Assembly (NCBI GenBank): GCA_015064285.1
Contig: SVSN01000016.1
Location: 1-52,284, forward strand
Source: Oscillospiraceae bacterium
GTDB lineage: Bacteria > Bacillota > Clostridia > Oscillospirales > CAG-272
Length of the DNA stretch: 52,284 nt
Reading direction: 5' to 3'
In this document: piece after piece, positions 1-7,986 of the stretch
How the letters are laid out: every line of letters starts with the position of its first letter
How positions within the stretch are numbered: position 1 is the stretch's first letter
Made by a program: the position numbers and the translations under genes
Notes under the pieces: model-generated
The model's input: only the letters and a program-made list of their open reading frames with translations
Told to the model about the DNA's origin: nothing
The model's database searches: none

Positions 1-29
1 ATAGAAACAGATATATAGGAGGATCGCTC

Positions 30-1049
30 ATGAGAGCAGTTGTGATTGAACAACCCGGTGTGATGCAGCTGAAAAATGTGCCGGTACCGGAACCGGTAAA
101 AGGCTTTGTAAGGGTCAAAGTGGCATCCTGTGCCATCTGCGCCACGGATCTGGAAGTGATCGACGGACGGATTGCTGCCAGATATCCCCTGATCCCTGGA
201 CATGAATGGAGCGGTGTGGTGGACGCTGTCGGCGAAGGCGTGGACGAAAGCTGGATCGGCAAGCGGGTCATCGGCTCCAATGATGTGGTGTGCTGTACCT
301 GTGACGCCTGCCGCAGCGGAAACTGGCGGTACTGCAGGGAGTTCAAGGAAATCGGCTTCAAGCAGGACGGTGCTTATGCGGAATACGTACAGGTGCCGGC
401 ATATGGTCTGTATGAACTGCCGGAGAGTGTTTCTTTTGCGGAAGCTGCCCTGTGCGAACCTCTGGGGGTGGCTATCGGAACCATGAAGAAAACCGGTGTG
501 GTATTCGGACAGACGGCACTGATCATGGGTGCCGGTTCCATCGGACTGTGCATGCTGGAAATCTGCCGGGTCATGGGTCTGCGGAAAATTACAGTCTGTG
601 ACCTGCTGGAAGACCGGCTGGCCATTGCGGCAGAACGGGGTGCATACCGAACTGTGTGCAGCGGTAAGGAAGATGTGCTGACCGCCGCCGGAAGCGTGTG
701 TCCGGAAGGGTACGATGTGGTCATTGACGCAACCGGGATCGAAGAATGTATCGTGAACTGCATCCGACTGACGAAAAAGGGCGGGGTTCTGGCGCTTGCC
801 GGGTATGGCAGAGGCAAAATCATGAACATCCGCATCGACGATATTCATGTAAACAATATCCGCATGGTGGGGGCAGGGAACAACTGGAACCACCTGAAGC
901 TGGCTCTGGAACTGATGGAAGACGGAATGGTGGATATGAAACCCATGATTTCCGAACAGATTTCCCTGGAAGATTTCGAAAAAGGCATCGATCTGGTGCG
1001 CAGACGCCCCGGCAGATTTGTCAAGGCGCTGTATCGTTTTGATATATGA
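30..1049 (+). CDS. Zinc-dependent medium-chain alcohol/polyol dehydrogenase
   Basis: NAD(P)-dependent oxidation of a sugar alcohol or related hydroxyl substrate is the likely role (sorbitol/threonine-dehydrogenase branch of the MDR family). The 339-aa protein has a catalytic-zinc Cys37 in a CATD motif, GHE at 57-59 and a CEPLG glutamate further on. The structural-zinc lobe has Cys88, 91, 94 and 102 in C-x2-C-x2-C-x7-C spacing, and the Rossmann glycine motif GAGSIG follows. The start has an AGGAGG site 7 nt upstream. It overlaps the following kinase gene by 4 nt (ATGA), so the two are translationally coupled. The substrate cannot be read from sequence. The upstream promoter lies outside the window. 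Confidence 0.9.
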   Translation: MRAVVIEQPGVMQLKNVPVPEPVKGFVRVKVASCAICATDLEVIDGRIAARYPLIPGHEWSGVVDAVGEGVDESWIGKRVIGSNDVVCCTCDACRSGNWRYCREFKEIGFKQDGAYAEYVQVPAYGLYELPESVSFAEAALCEPLGVAIGTMKKTGVVFGQTALIMGAGSIGLCMLEICRVMGLRKITVCDLLEDRLAIAAERGAYRTVCSGKEDVLTAAGSVCPEGYDVVIDATGIEECIVNCIRLTKKGGVLALAGYGRGKIMNIRIDDIHVNNIRMVGAGNNWNHLKLALELMEDGMVDMKPMISEQISLEDFEKGIDLVRRRPGRFVKALYRFDI

Positions 1050-2443
1050 AAAACGCTGTAGTGGGGATTGATCTGGGGACATCGTCCGTAAAAGTGATAT
1101 GTGTTTATCCGGACGGAAGAACGGTGCGTGCCGGAAAAACCTATGCCGCCAGAAACGCTGATGGCTGGCAGAATGCACTGGCTGCCGCACTGGCAGAAAT
1201 GGATCTGTCGGATGTCTGCGCGGTGGGACTGTCCTCCCAGGTGGGAACATATATGATCGAAGGGATACCGGAACCCATCCACTGGTATGATGACGTGGGC
1301 GACCGGGAATGCAGTGCCTGCAGACAGGAGGACGAGCCGGAAACCTTCCTGCGGGAGATCGGCATGCCTCATCCGCAGATCCGTTCCTATCCGCTGCCCC
1401 GGATCCGGTATATCCTGGATACATACGGCAAGTGGCTGAACGGACAGCCCCGACGGATCTGTCAGCCAAAGGAATGGATTTGTCAGATTCTTACCGGCAA
1501 ACGGATCACCGACACCTGCTCCATGCGGGGACTGGCCCATCCGGATGGCAGATACAGTCGCTATTTCCTGGAGAAACTGGGCATCACGGAAGAATGGCTG
1601 CCGCCGCTGACGGATCCTGCAGGGTTGGTTGGTACCGTAACGGAAGAGGCAGCATTGGCAACGGGACTGCCCCGGGGAACACCGGTTTACTGCGGATGCA
1701 ACGATTTCTATACCGGCATGCTGGGGCTTGGTGTGGGCAGTACCGGAGAAGCTTTTGACGTTACCGGAACCAGCGAACATATCGGCATTCTGTGTGACAC
1801 GATGGATCTGTACACACCACTGGTGGTAAGCCCCTATCTCCATACCAATGTGCTGTACGGTGTGACTGCCTCCTCCGGCTCATCCCTTGGTTTTGCCATC
1901 CGGAATTACGGAATGGAGTGCATCGAAGCGCTGGAAGAACCTTATGCAGAGGCGCCGTTGTTCCTGCCCTATGTGAACGGAGAACGGGCGCCGATCTGGG
2001 ACGGAGATGCCAGAGGCGTGTATTTCGGCATTGAAGCAGACTGTGACCGTTCTGCACTGGCGTACAGTGTCCTGGAAGGGGTTGCGTTCAGCATCTATCA
2101 GATTTATGAAACCATGAACAGCCGGGCAGAAAAAATGCTGGTGGGCGGAGGGGCCTCGGAAGATTCGTTCTTAAATACGCTGAAAGCCTCCCTGTTCGGG
2201 ATTCCGGTGATCAGTACCGTCGAAAAAGAAGCCTCGGCGCTGGGCGGTGCAATGTGGGGGGCTGTCGGATGTGGTCTGTCCGCCGATGTGAATGATGCGA
2301 TCCGGACTTATGTCAGACCCAGTCGGGTCTTTGAGCCGCGCAAAGAGTGGACCGAAATGCTCCGACAGCGGTTTGGGATATATAAAAACCTGTATCCGGC
2401 GCTGCGGGATTCATTCCGGCAGTGGAAAAACCGGGATGCGTAA
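1046..2443 (+). CDS. FGGY-family carbohydrate kinase
   Basis: This 465-aa protein should phosphorylate a free pentose, polyol or sugar acid with ATP in the cytoplasm. The N-terminal phosphate-1 motif DLGTSS is at residues 9-14. A GTSEH phosphate-2-like segment, the PYVNGERAP motif and a C-terminal VGGGASE adenosine motif follow in the order expected for xylulokinase/gluconokinase-like FGGY enzymes. Length is a little under the usual 490-520 aa. Its ATG overlaps the dehydrogenase stop codon, and the next gene begins 21 nt downstream. Co-transcription with three dehydrogenase-type genes points to one catabolic route. The actual sugar is unknown. Confidence 0.88.
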   Translation: MKNAVVGIDLGTSSVKVICVYPDGRTVRAGKTYAARNADGWQNALAAALAEMDLSDVCAVGLSSQVGTYMIEGIPEPIHWYDDVGDRECSACRQEDEPETFLREIGMPHPQIRSYPLPRIRYILDTYGKWLNGQPRRICQPKEWICQILTGKRITDTCSMRGLAHPDGRYSRYFLEKLGITEEWLPPLTDPAGLVGTVTEEAALATGLPRGTPVYCGCNDFYTGMLGLGVGSTGEAFDVTGTSEHIGILCDTMDLYTPLVVSPYLHTNVLYGVTASSGSSLGFAIRNYGMECIEALEEPYAEAPLFLPYVNGERAPIWDGDARGVYFGIEADCDRSALAYSVLEGVAFSIYQIYETMNSRAEKMLVGGGASEDSFLNTLKASLFGIPVISTVEKEASALGGAMWGAVGCGLSADVNDAIRTYVRPSRVFEPRKEWTEMLRQRFGIYKNLYPALRDSFRQWKNRDA

Positions 2444-2464
2444 CAAAAAAAGGAAGTACTGTAT

Positions 2465-3631
2465 ATGAGCTGTGTCATTTTTGGCGCCGGGAAGATTGCC
2501 AGAGGCTTTGTGGGGCATATCCTGACATTGTCCGGCATTCCCTTTGTCTTTGTGGAAAAATATAAACCGCTGGTGGATGCCATCAATACCCGGGGATCCT
2601 ATACCGTCAACGTCATGGGCAATGCGGCGGAAACCTGTGTGATAACAGGCGTACACGCATTGTCGTTTGAGGATCGGGAAGAAATCGTATCCGCCATCGC
2701 TGCGGCAGATGTTGTGTTTACAGCGGTGGGCGGCAAGAATCTGGAAGAGATTGTGCCGTTTCTGGCGGAAGGGATTGCCAGAAAAGCATCGGCAGGCGGG
2801 AATCTGAATGTAATCACCTGCGAAAACTGGAAGAAACCGGCACAGATTCTTCACGATGGTGTGGCAGGTGTCATGCCGTCGTCGGACTATCTCGCAGATC
2901 ATGTTGGGTTTGCAGAAGCGGTCATCATGCGTTCCGGCATCGAACCGGATGAAGAGCAGCTGGCAAAAGATCCCCTGTGGGTCAATGTATCCAATTTCTG
3001 GCAGATGCCGGTGGATGGAGACAGCCTGAAGGGAAAACTGCCGGAGATCCGGTGTGTCAGTCCCATGCGGAATTTTGCCGGGTTTCTGGAGAGAAAATTC
3101 TATACATACAATGCCGCCAACGGGACGGTATCTTTCATAGGCGCACTGCTGGGATACAAGGATCTGGGGTCTGCTGCCTATGACGAACGGATCATCGACG
3201 TTCTGGAAGGCGTGTACGACGAAACGTCCCGTGCGCTGGCCAAAAAACATGGCATCCCGCTGGAAGAACAGATCGCTTTCGCCGGAACATCCCGGGCCAA
3301 ACTGCAGGACAAAGCGATCATTGACACCATTGAACGGAATGCCAGAGATCCCCTGCGGAAGCTTGGGAAGGACGACCGGCTGGTGGGGTCTGCCAATCTG
3401 GTACTGGACTGCGGCATACTTCCGGAGCATCTGTGCATCTCCATTGCCGCTGCGCTGTATTACGTGTCTCCCGGGGATCCGTCTGCGGAAGAACTGGTGC
3501 GGATGCGGCAGGAAGAAGGCATCGATGCTGTGCTGACAAAAGTATGTTCACTGGAACCGGAGGGAACCATCGGAAAACTGGTCAAGGAAAAAATCACACT
3601 GTTGAAAGAATGGGGTTGGATTCATGAATAA
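2465..3631 (+). CDS. Mannitol-1-phosphate 5-dehydrogenase-like protein (copy 1)
   Basis: 388 aa, polyol-specific long-chain dehydrogenase family (MtlD/UxaB-like). The N-terminal NAD-binding motif FGAGKIARGF and the late segment DTIERNARDP typical of MtlD are visible. The catalytic signature of this family is K-x4-N-x2-H. Here Lys211 and Asn216 are present, but the histidine position is Asn219. The family normally oxidises mannitol-1-phosphate or hexuronate derivatives; with the general-base His replaced, the substrate or the chemistry may differ. An AAGGA-type site precedes the ATG, and the gene overlaps the next one (a paralogue) by 8 nt. It probably acts downstream of the FGGY kinase on a phosphorylated polyol. 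Confidence 0.82.
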   Translation: MSCVIFGAGKIARGFVGHILTLSGIPFVFVEKYKPLVDAINTRGSYTVNVMGNAAETCVITGVHALSFEDREEIVSAIAAADVVFTAVGGKNLEEIVPFLAEGIARKASAGGNLNVITCENWKKPAQILHDGVAGVMPSSDYLADHVGFAEAVIMRSGIEPDEEQLAKDPLWVNVSNFWQMPVDGDSLKGKLPEIRCVSPMRNFAGFLERKFYTYNAANGTVSFIGALLGYKDLGSAAYDERIIDVLEGVYDETSRALAKKHGIPLEEQIAFAGTSRAKLQDKAIIDTIERNARDPLRKLGKDDRLVGSANLVLDCGILPEHLCISIAAALYYVSPGDPSAEELVRMRQEEGIDAVLTKVCSLEPEGTIGKLVKEKITLLKEWGWIHE

Positions 3632-4703
3632 TGCCAGAATTGCGGTTGTGGGAGCCGGAAAAACAGGACGCGGCTTTATCGGCAGACTTCTTGCCGAAGC
3701 AGGGGAACCGGTGCGGTATATTGACAAAAACGCCGGGCTGGTACGCGACATGCAGGAAGCCGGACAGTTTACCGTGCATTTTTTCGGTGGGAAAAGAGAA
3801 GATTTTGTGGTGGACAACTTTACAGTCACCACCTGGGAGGACGCTGATCTGACCGGGATCGAGCTGATTCTGGTAGCGGTAGGCGGAACCAATCTGCCGG
3901 ATGTGGGCAAAGCGCTGGCGGAAAGACTGCCGGAAGACTCTTCCGTGCGGATCATCACCTGTGAAAATGCGTCCCATCCTTCGGAAACCGTGAAAAAAGC
4001 CATGGGACGGCCGGATATGCCGGTCAGCGAAGCTACGGTGTTCTGTACGACCATCGAAGCGGAAGGACTGGACATCCGCTCGGAAAATTATCCGAAGCTG
4101 CAGTGCAGTGCCGAACAGCTGCAGGGGTATGTTCCGCCGGTGACAGGGATTACACCTGTGGATGGTTTCGGCAATTTCCTGACCCGGAAGCTGTTCACCT
4201 ATAATGCCGCCAGTTGTATCATTGCCTATCTGGGCTGGCGGAAGGGGTATACCTCCTATGGAGAAGCTGCCAACGATCCGGAGATTCTGGCAAAGCTGGA
4301 TGCCAATTATGCTGTGACCAACCGGGTGCTCTGCCGGGTGTTCGGCTATACGGAAGAAGATCAGGCACAGTTTGCTCTCCTGTCCCGGGAAAAGTTTACC
4401 AACCGGGAAATCGCCGATACCATTGAACGGAACGCCAGAGAACCCCACCGGAAACTGGGCCCGGAAGAACGGATCATCGGTCCCATGAAACTGATTGCCG
4501 AACAGGGCGAGGATGTCTCTGTGCTGGTGGAAACCGCCGCTGCCATGCTGCTGTACGACAGTGACAGGGAGACAAAGTGGAAAGAACTGCGCGCCGCCCA
4601 TACGGATGAGGAACTGCTGGAAAGCATCGCCGGACTGCCGGAAAACGATCCTTTGTCCCGGAGAATCGTGGAAAAGGCAGCGGAACTACGGGGGAGGGCA
4701 TAA
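3624..4703 (+). CDS. Mannitol-1-phosphate 5-dehydrogenase-like protein (copy 2)
   Basis: 359-aa paralogue of the preceding gene, evidently from tandem duplication. The motifs VGAGKTGRGF, RKLFTYNAAS and DTIERNAREP align one to one. The K-x4-N-x2-H site reads Lys189, Asn194 and Ser197, so this copy also lacks the catalytic histidine, with a different replacement from copy 1. The start overlaps copy 1 by 8 nt, with a GAAAGAATGG-like site inside the upstream gene. It is the last gene of the operon; a terminator follows 25 nt after the stop. The two copies could form a heterodimer or act on successive stereoisomers (inference). Confidence 0.82.
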   Translation: MNNARIAVVGAGKTGRGFIGRLLAEAGEPVRYIDKNAGLVRDMQEAGQFTVHFFGGKREDFVVDNFTVTTWEDADLTGIELILVAVGGTNLPDVGKALAERLPEDSSVRIITCENASHPSETVKKAMGRPDMPVSEATVFCTTIEAEGLDIRSENYPKLQCSAEQLQGYVPPVTGITPVDGFGNFLTRKLFTYNAASCIIAYLGWRKGYTSYGEAANDPEILAKLDANYAVTNRVLCRVFGYTEEDQAQFALLSREKFTNREIADTIERNAREPHRKLGPEERIIGPMKLIAEQGEDVSVLVETAAAMLLYDSDRETKWKELRAAHTDEELLESIAGLPENDPLSRRIVEKAAELRGRA

Positions 4704-4727
4704 CCTGCTGAACAGGCTAAACTGCAT

Positions 4728-4775
4728 AAAAAAGGAAGATCACTGTGCATATGGTACAGCCATCTTCCTTTTTTT
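4728..4775. terminator. Bidirectional Rho-independent terminator
   Basis: AAAAAAGGAAGAT and ATCTTCCTTTTTTT form a long stem with A/U tracts on both sides. It sits between the convergent polyol operon and the lipoprotein gene and can end both transcripts. Confidence 0.85.
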
Positions 4776-4781
4776 ACAGGT

Positions 4782-5213
4782 TTATTCGATTTCGGCAAAG
4801 AGTGCATCCAGATAGAACAGATCCATACCGCCCCGGACAGCCAGCCAGGAGTATCCGCCCAAATAGAACTCTTCGTCGCCGCAGACGATCAGTGTGATTG
4901 CCATATCGGATTCACAGAATGCAATCTGGTACATTGGCGGGTAGGTTTCAGAGAATTTTTCCAGAGTTTCTTCCGTACGGACGCCCTGAATACCGTCCAC
5001 ATGGAGCATCATTTTGTTCAGATCTGCCGCTTCTGTCAGGATCACCACAGCGCCGTCAGACAGGCGTTTAACCTCAATGGACGTGATCCCGGGCAGCTGG
5101 GTTTCCCTGTTGATCAGATCCGGCAGATAATCGGTCAGTGTATATGCCTTGCAGCCGGTAAGCAGAACAAGTACCAGAAAAAGCGGCAGCAGGCGGGAAA
5201 AGATTTGTTTCAT
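4782..5213 (-). CDS. Small lipoprotein of unknown function
   Basis: 143-aa predicted lipoprotein. A short basic N-terminus and a hydrophobic run lead to the lipobox LLTGC with Cys21. The mature part is about 120 residues, acidic, without recognised catalytic motifs. ATG 5213 was chosen because AGGAGG lies 7 nt upstream and a promoter lies just beyond; the longer reading frame upstream has no support. It diverges from polA and is probably monocistronic, ending at the shared terminator. It is likely anchored on the outer face of the membrane. I do not recognise the family. Confidence 0.75.
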   Translation of the reverse strand: MKQIFSRLLPLFLVLVLLTGCKAYTLTDYLPDLINRETQLPGITSIEVKRLSDGAVVILTEAADLNKMMLHVDGIQGVRTEETLEKFSETYPPMYQIAFCESDMAITLIVCGDEEFYLGGYSWLAVRGGMDLFYLDALFAEIE

Positions 5214-5241
5214 GGCAAACCTCCTATTATATTCTACAAAA

Positions 5242-5270
5242 ATTATACTGTGGCACTGAAAAAAATACAA
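5242..5270 (-). promoter_or_regulatory. Promoter of the lipoprotein gene
   Basis: On the minus strand, TTGTAT (5270-5265) and TATAAT (5247-5242) are separated by 17 bp, about 30 bp upstream of the lipoprotein ATG. Confidence 0.7.
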
Positions 5271-5319
5271 GTATATTTTATGAATTTTTCCATATTGCTG
5301 TCCAAAGGCCATGCTTTTA

Positions 5320-5328
5320 TGGTATAAT
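5320..5328 (+). promoter_or_regulatory. Extended -10 promoter of polA
   Basis: TGGTATAAT is an extended -10 element 30 bp upstream of the polA start. No good -35 hexamer is seen at 17 bp. Confidence 0.6.
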
Positions 5329-5357
5329 AACCATATATATGTTTTTTGAGGTGCCAT

Positions 5358-7877
5358 ATGAAACAGAAGCTTCTTGTCCTGGACGGCAACAGCATCCTGA
5401 ACCGGGCGTTTTACGGGATACGGAATCTTTCCACCGCCGCAGGACTGCCTACCAACGCTGTCTTCGGATTTATGAATATTCTCCATAAACACATGACCGC
5501 CATAGGCCCGACCCATCTGGCCTGTGCGTTTGATACCAGAAAACCCACCTTCCGTCACGAGGCGTATGCCGGGTATAAAGCTACCAGGAAAGGAATGCCA
5601 GAGGAGCTGGCGCTGCAGCTGCCGTATGCCAAAGAAGCTGCTGCTGCCCTTGGGTTTACCGTGATGGAATGTCCCGGGTATGAAGCGGATGACATTCTGG
5701 GCACGCTTGCACGGATGGGGGAAGAAGCCGGAACAGAAGTCTATCTGCTGACCGGCGACAGAGACTCCCTACAGCTCATCTCGGACAATACCCATGTGGT
5801 ACTGATGAAAACCAAAGAAGATATCGTATACGATCCGGCGGTGTTTGGGGAAGAGTACGGGATCACGCCCACCCAGTTCATCGATGTGAAGGCACTGATG
5901 GGCGATACCTCTGATAATATTCCCGGTGTGGCAGGCATCGGTGAAAAAACGGCGCTGAAACTGATCCAGACTCTGGGCAGCCTGGACGGACTGTATGGGG
6001 ACGCGGAGAATCACTTTGGCGGCTCCACCCCTTCCGTATGCAAAAAACTGACGGAAGGGAAAGACTCTGCCTATCTGTCGAAGGAGCTTGCCACTATCTG
6101 CAGAACTGCCCCCCTGGATTTGACCATAGAACAGCTGGCGAACAAAGGGATACAGGCAGAGGCACTGATAAAGCTTTGTGATACACTGGAGTTTACCGGC
6201 ATGGCGAAAAAATTCGGCGTGGATGCTGCCCAATGCCGGGAGGACGCCCCTGCCGCCAATCTGCCGGAAACCGAAAGGATGGATCCGGATACCTTTGTAT
6301 GGCCGGACTCCCCCCTTGCCATTGTGATGGAAGAGAACGGTTTTGTCCTGTGTGACGGGGAACATCTGTGGAGAACGGAAGCCTGTGATCCGAAGTCTGT
6401 TCTGCAGCATCCCTTTATCTGTCATGATCTGAAGTCGCTGCTGCGGCGTACCGGACAGATCGGCTGCGGAGAATTCTGTGTGTATGATACCATGCTGGCG
6501 GCATATCTGCTGGATCCCGGCAAGGGGAGTTATCCCCTGGACAAAGCTGCCGGTGCGTATGGTTTCTCTTTGTCCGAATCCCCGGACGCTGCGGAAACAG
6601 TATGGGTGATCTGGCAGCTGTACAGCAGTACGAAAGAACAGCTGGCGGAAACCGGTATGGAAACCTTGTATTCCGACATTGAACTGCCGCTGGCTGCCGT
6701 ACTGGCGTCTATGGAAGAGATCGGCTTCAAACTGGATACAGAGGGTGTGTACCGGTACGCAAAACGGCTGTCGGAAGCGGAAGCGGATCTGATGGATGCG
6801 ATCTGGATGGCAGCGGGACATGATTTCAATATCAACTCTCCCAAGCAGCTGGGAGAAGTGTTGTTTGAAGAACTGAATCTGCCCTCCGGTCGGAAGACCA
6901 AGACTGGCTATTCTACCGATGCGGAGACACTGGAACGTCTTCGTCCCTATCATCCCATCATCGAAAATATACTGGCATACCGGCAAATTACCAAACTGCG
7001 TGGGACATACGGCGAGCCGCTGGTGAGACTGGCGGATGAAAACGGCCGGATCCATACCCAGTTGAACCAGACGGGAACCGCTACAGGACGGCTGTCTTCC
7101 AATGACCCCAATCTGCAGAATATTCCCGTGCGGATGGAGTTGGGCAGGGAACTGCGGAAGTATTTCATTCCGGAAAACGAAAACTATGTGCTGATCGATG
7201 CAGACTATTCTCAGATCGAGCTGCGGCTGCTGGCTCATCTGGCAGACGACCCTGTGATGCAGGAAGCCTTTATTGCCGAAACGGATATCCATACCAAGGT
7301 TGCCTCTCAGGTGTTCGGTATGCCGGAAGAACAGGTTACCCCGGAACTGCGCCGTCGTGCCAAAGCTGTCAATTTCGGTATCATTTATGGGATCGGTGAC
7401 TACTCCCTGTCCCAGGATCTGCATATTTCCCGCAAACAGGCAGCCCAGTATATTGAAAATTATCTGGCAACCTATCCCAATGTGGACAGCTATCTGCAGG
7501 GCACCATTGCCGACGCAAAAGAAAAGGGGTACACCACCACCATGTTCAGCCGCCGCCGGAAGATTCCCGAACTGGCCTCTAAAAACCGGAATCTGCAGGC
7601 TTTCGGGGAGAGGGTAGCCATGAACAGTCCTCTGCAGGGCAGCGCTGCCGATATCATAAAAATCGCCATGATCCGGGTACACCATGCCCTGCAGGAAGCC
7701 GGAATCGATGCCCGCCTGATTATGCAGGTACACGATGAACTGATTGTGGAATCTGCTGTGGCATGCGCAGAACAGGCGAAGGAGATTCTGGTGCGGGAGA
7801 TGGAAAATGCTGCCGCCCTGAAAGTACCGCTGACTGCGGAAGCCGGTGTTGGTACAAGCTGGTACGATGCTAAATAA
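5358..7877 (+). CDS. polA: DNA polymerase I
   Basis: 839-aa family A polymerase for repair and Okazaki-fragment processing. Residues 1 to about 290 form the 5' nuclease domain, with metal-binding acidic clusters such as YEADD and GDTSDN. A central degenerate 3'-5' exonuclease domain follows. The polymerase domain has motif A (DADYSQIEL near 614-622), motif B (RRRAKAVNFGIIYG near 663) and motif C (QVHDE near 789). The exonuclease region has no DxE motif and is short, so proofreading is probably absent, as in several Gram-positive and thermophilic PolA proteins. The start is ATG 5358, with GAGGTG 4 nt upstream, rather than the TTG four codons earlier. Confidence 0.96.
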   Translation: MKQKLLVLDGNSILNRAFYGIRNLSTAAGLPTNAVFGFMNILHKHMTAIGPTHLACAFDTRKPTFRHEAYAGYKATRKGMPEELALQLPYAKEAAAALGFTVMECPGYEADDILGTLARMGEEAGTEVYLLTGDRDSLQLISDNTHVVLMKTKEDIVYDPAVFGEEYGITPTQFIDVKALMGDTSDNIPGVAGIGEKTALKLIQTLGSLDGLYGDAENHFGGSTPSVCKKLTEGKDSAYLSKELATICRTAPLDLTIEQLANKGIQAEALIKLCDTLEFTGMAKKFGVDAAQCREDAPAANLPETERMDPDTFVWPDSPLAIVMEENGFVLCDGEHLWRTEACDPKSVLQHPFICHDLKSLLRRTGQIGCGEFCVYDTMLAAYLLDPGKGSYPLDKAAGAYGFSLSESPDAAETVWVIWQLYSSTKEQLAETGMETLYSDIELPLAAVLASMEEIGFKLDTEGVYRYAKRLSEAEADLMDAIWMAAGHDFNINSPKQLGEVLFEELNLPSGRKTKTGYSTDAETLERLRPYHPIIENILAYRQITKLRGTYGEPLVRLADENGRIHTQLNQTGTATGRLSSNDPNLQNIPVRMELGRELRKYFIPENENYVLIDADYSQIELRLLAHLADDPVMQEAFIAETDIHTKVASQVFGMPEEQVTPELRRRAKAVNFGIIYGIGDYSLSQDLHISRKQAAQYIENYLATYPNVDSYLQGTIADAKEKGYTTTMFSRRRKIPELASKNRNLQAFGERVAMNSPLQGSAADIIKIAMIRVHHALQEAGIDARLIMQVHDELIVESAVACAEQAKEILVREMENAAALKVPLTAEAGVGTSWYDAK

Positions 7878-7897
7878 AAATATAGTCAGATAACATG

Positions 7898-7934
7898 AAA
7901 ACCTTCCTTACCGCTTCTGGTACAGGAAGGTTTT
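7898..7934 (+). terminator. Terminator after polA
   Basis: AAAACCTTCCT and AGGAAGGTTTT form an 11-bp stem, about 20 nt after the polA stop. The T-run is short but the stem is strong. Confidence 0.7.
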
Positions 7935-7986
7935 GTGAAAATCGGAGAATATATGTATCGAACTTCCGGTTCGGTGGAGATAAGAT

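Noticed and set aside
845-1843. Long minus-strand open frame opposite the dehydrogenase and kinase genes
   Set aside because: It is the shadow of two clear genes, with no ribosome binding site and no recognisable protein features.
5769-7733. 654-codon minus-strand frame inside polA
   Set aside because: It is antisense to all of polA's conserved motifs; low-complexity composition with many His, Gln and Arg, typical of shadow frames.
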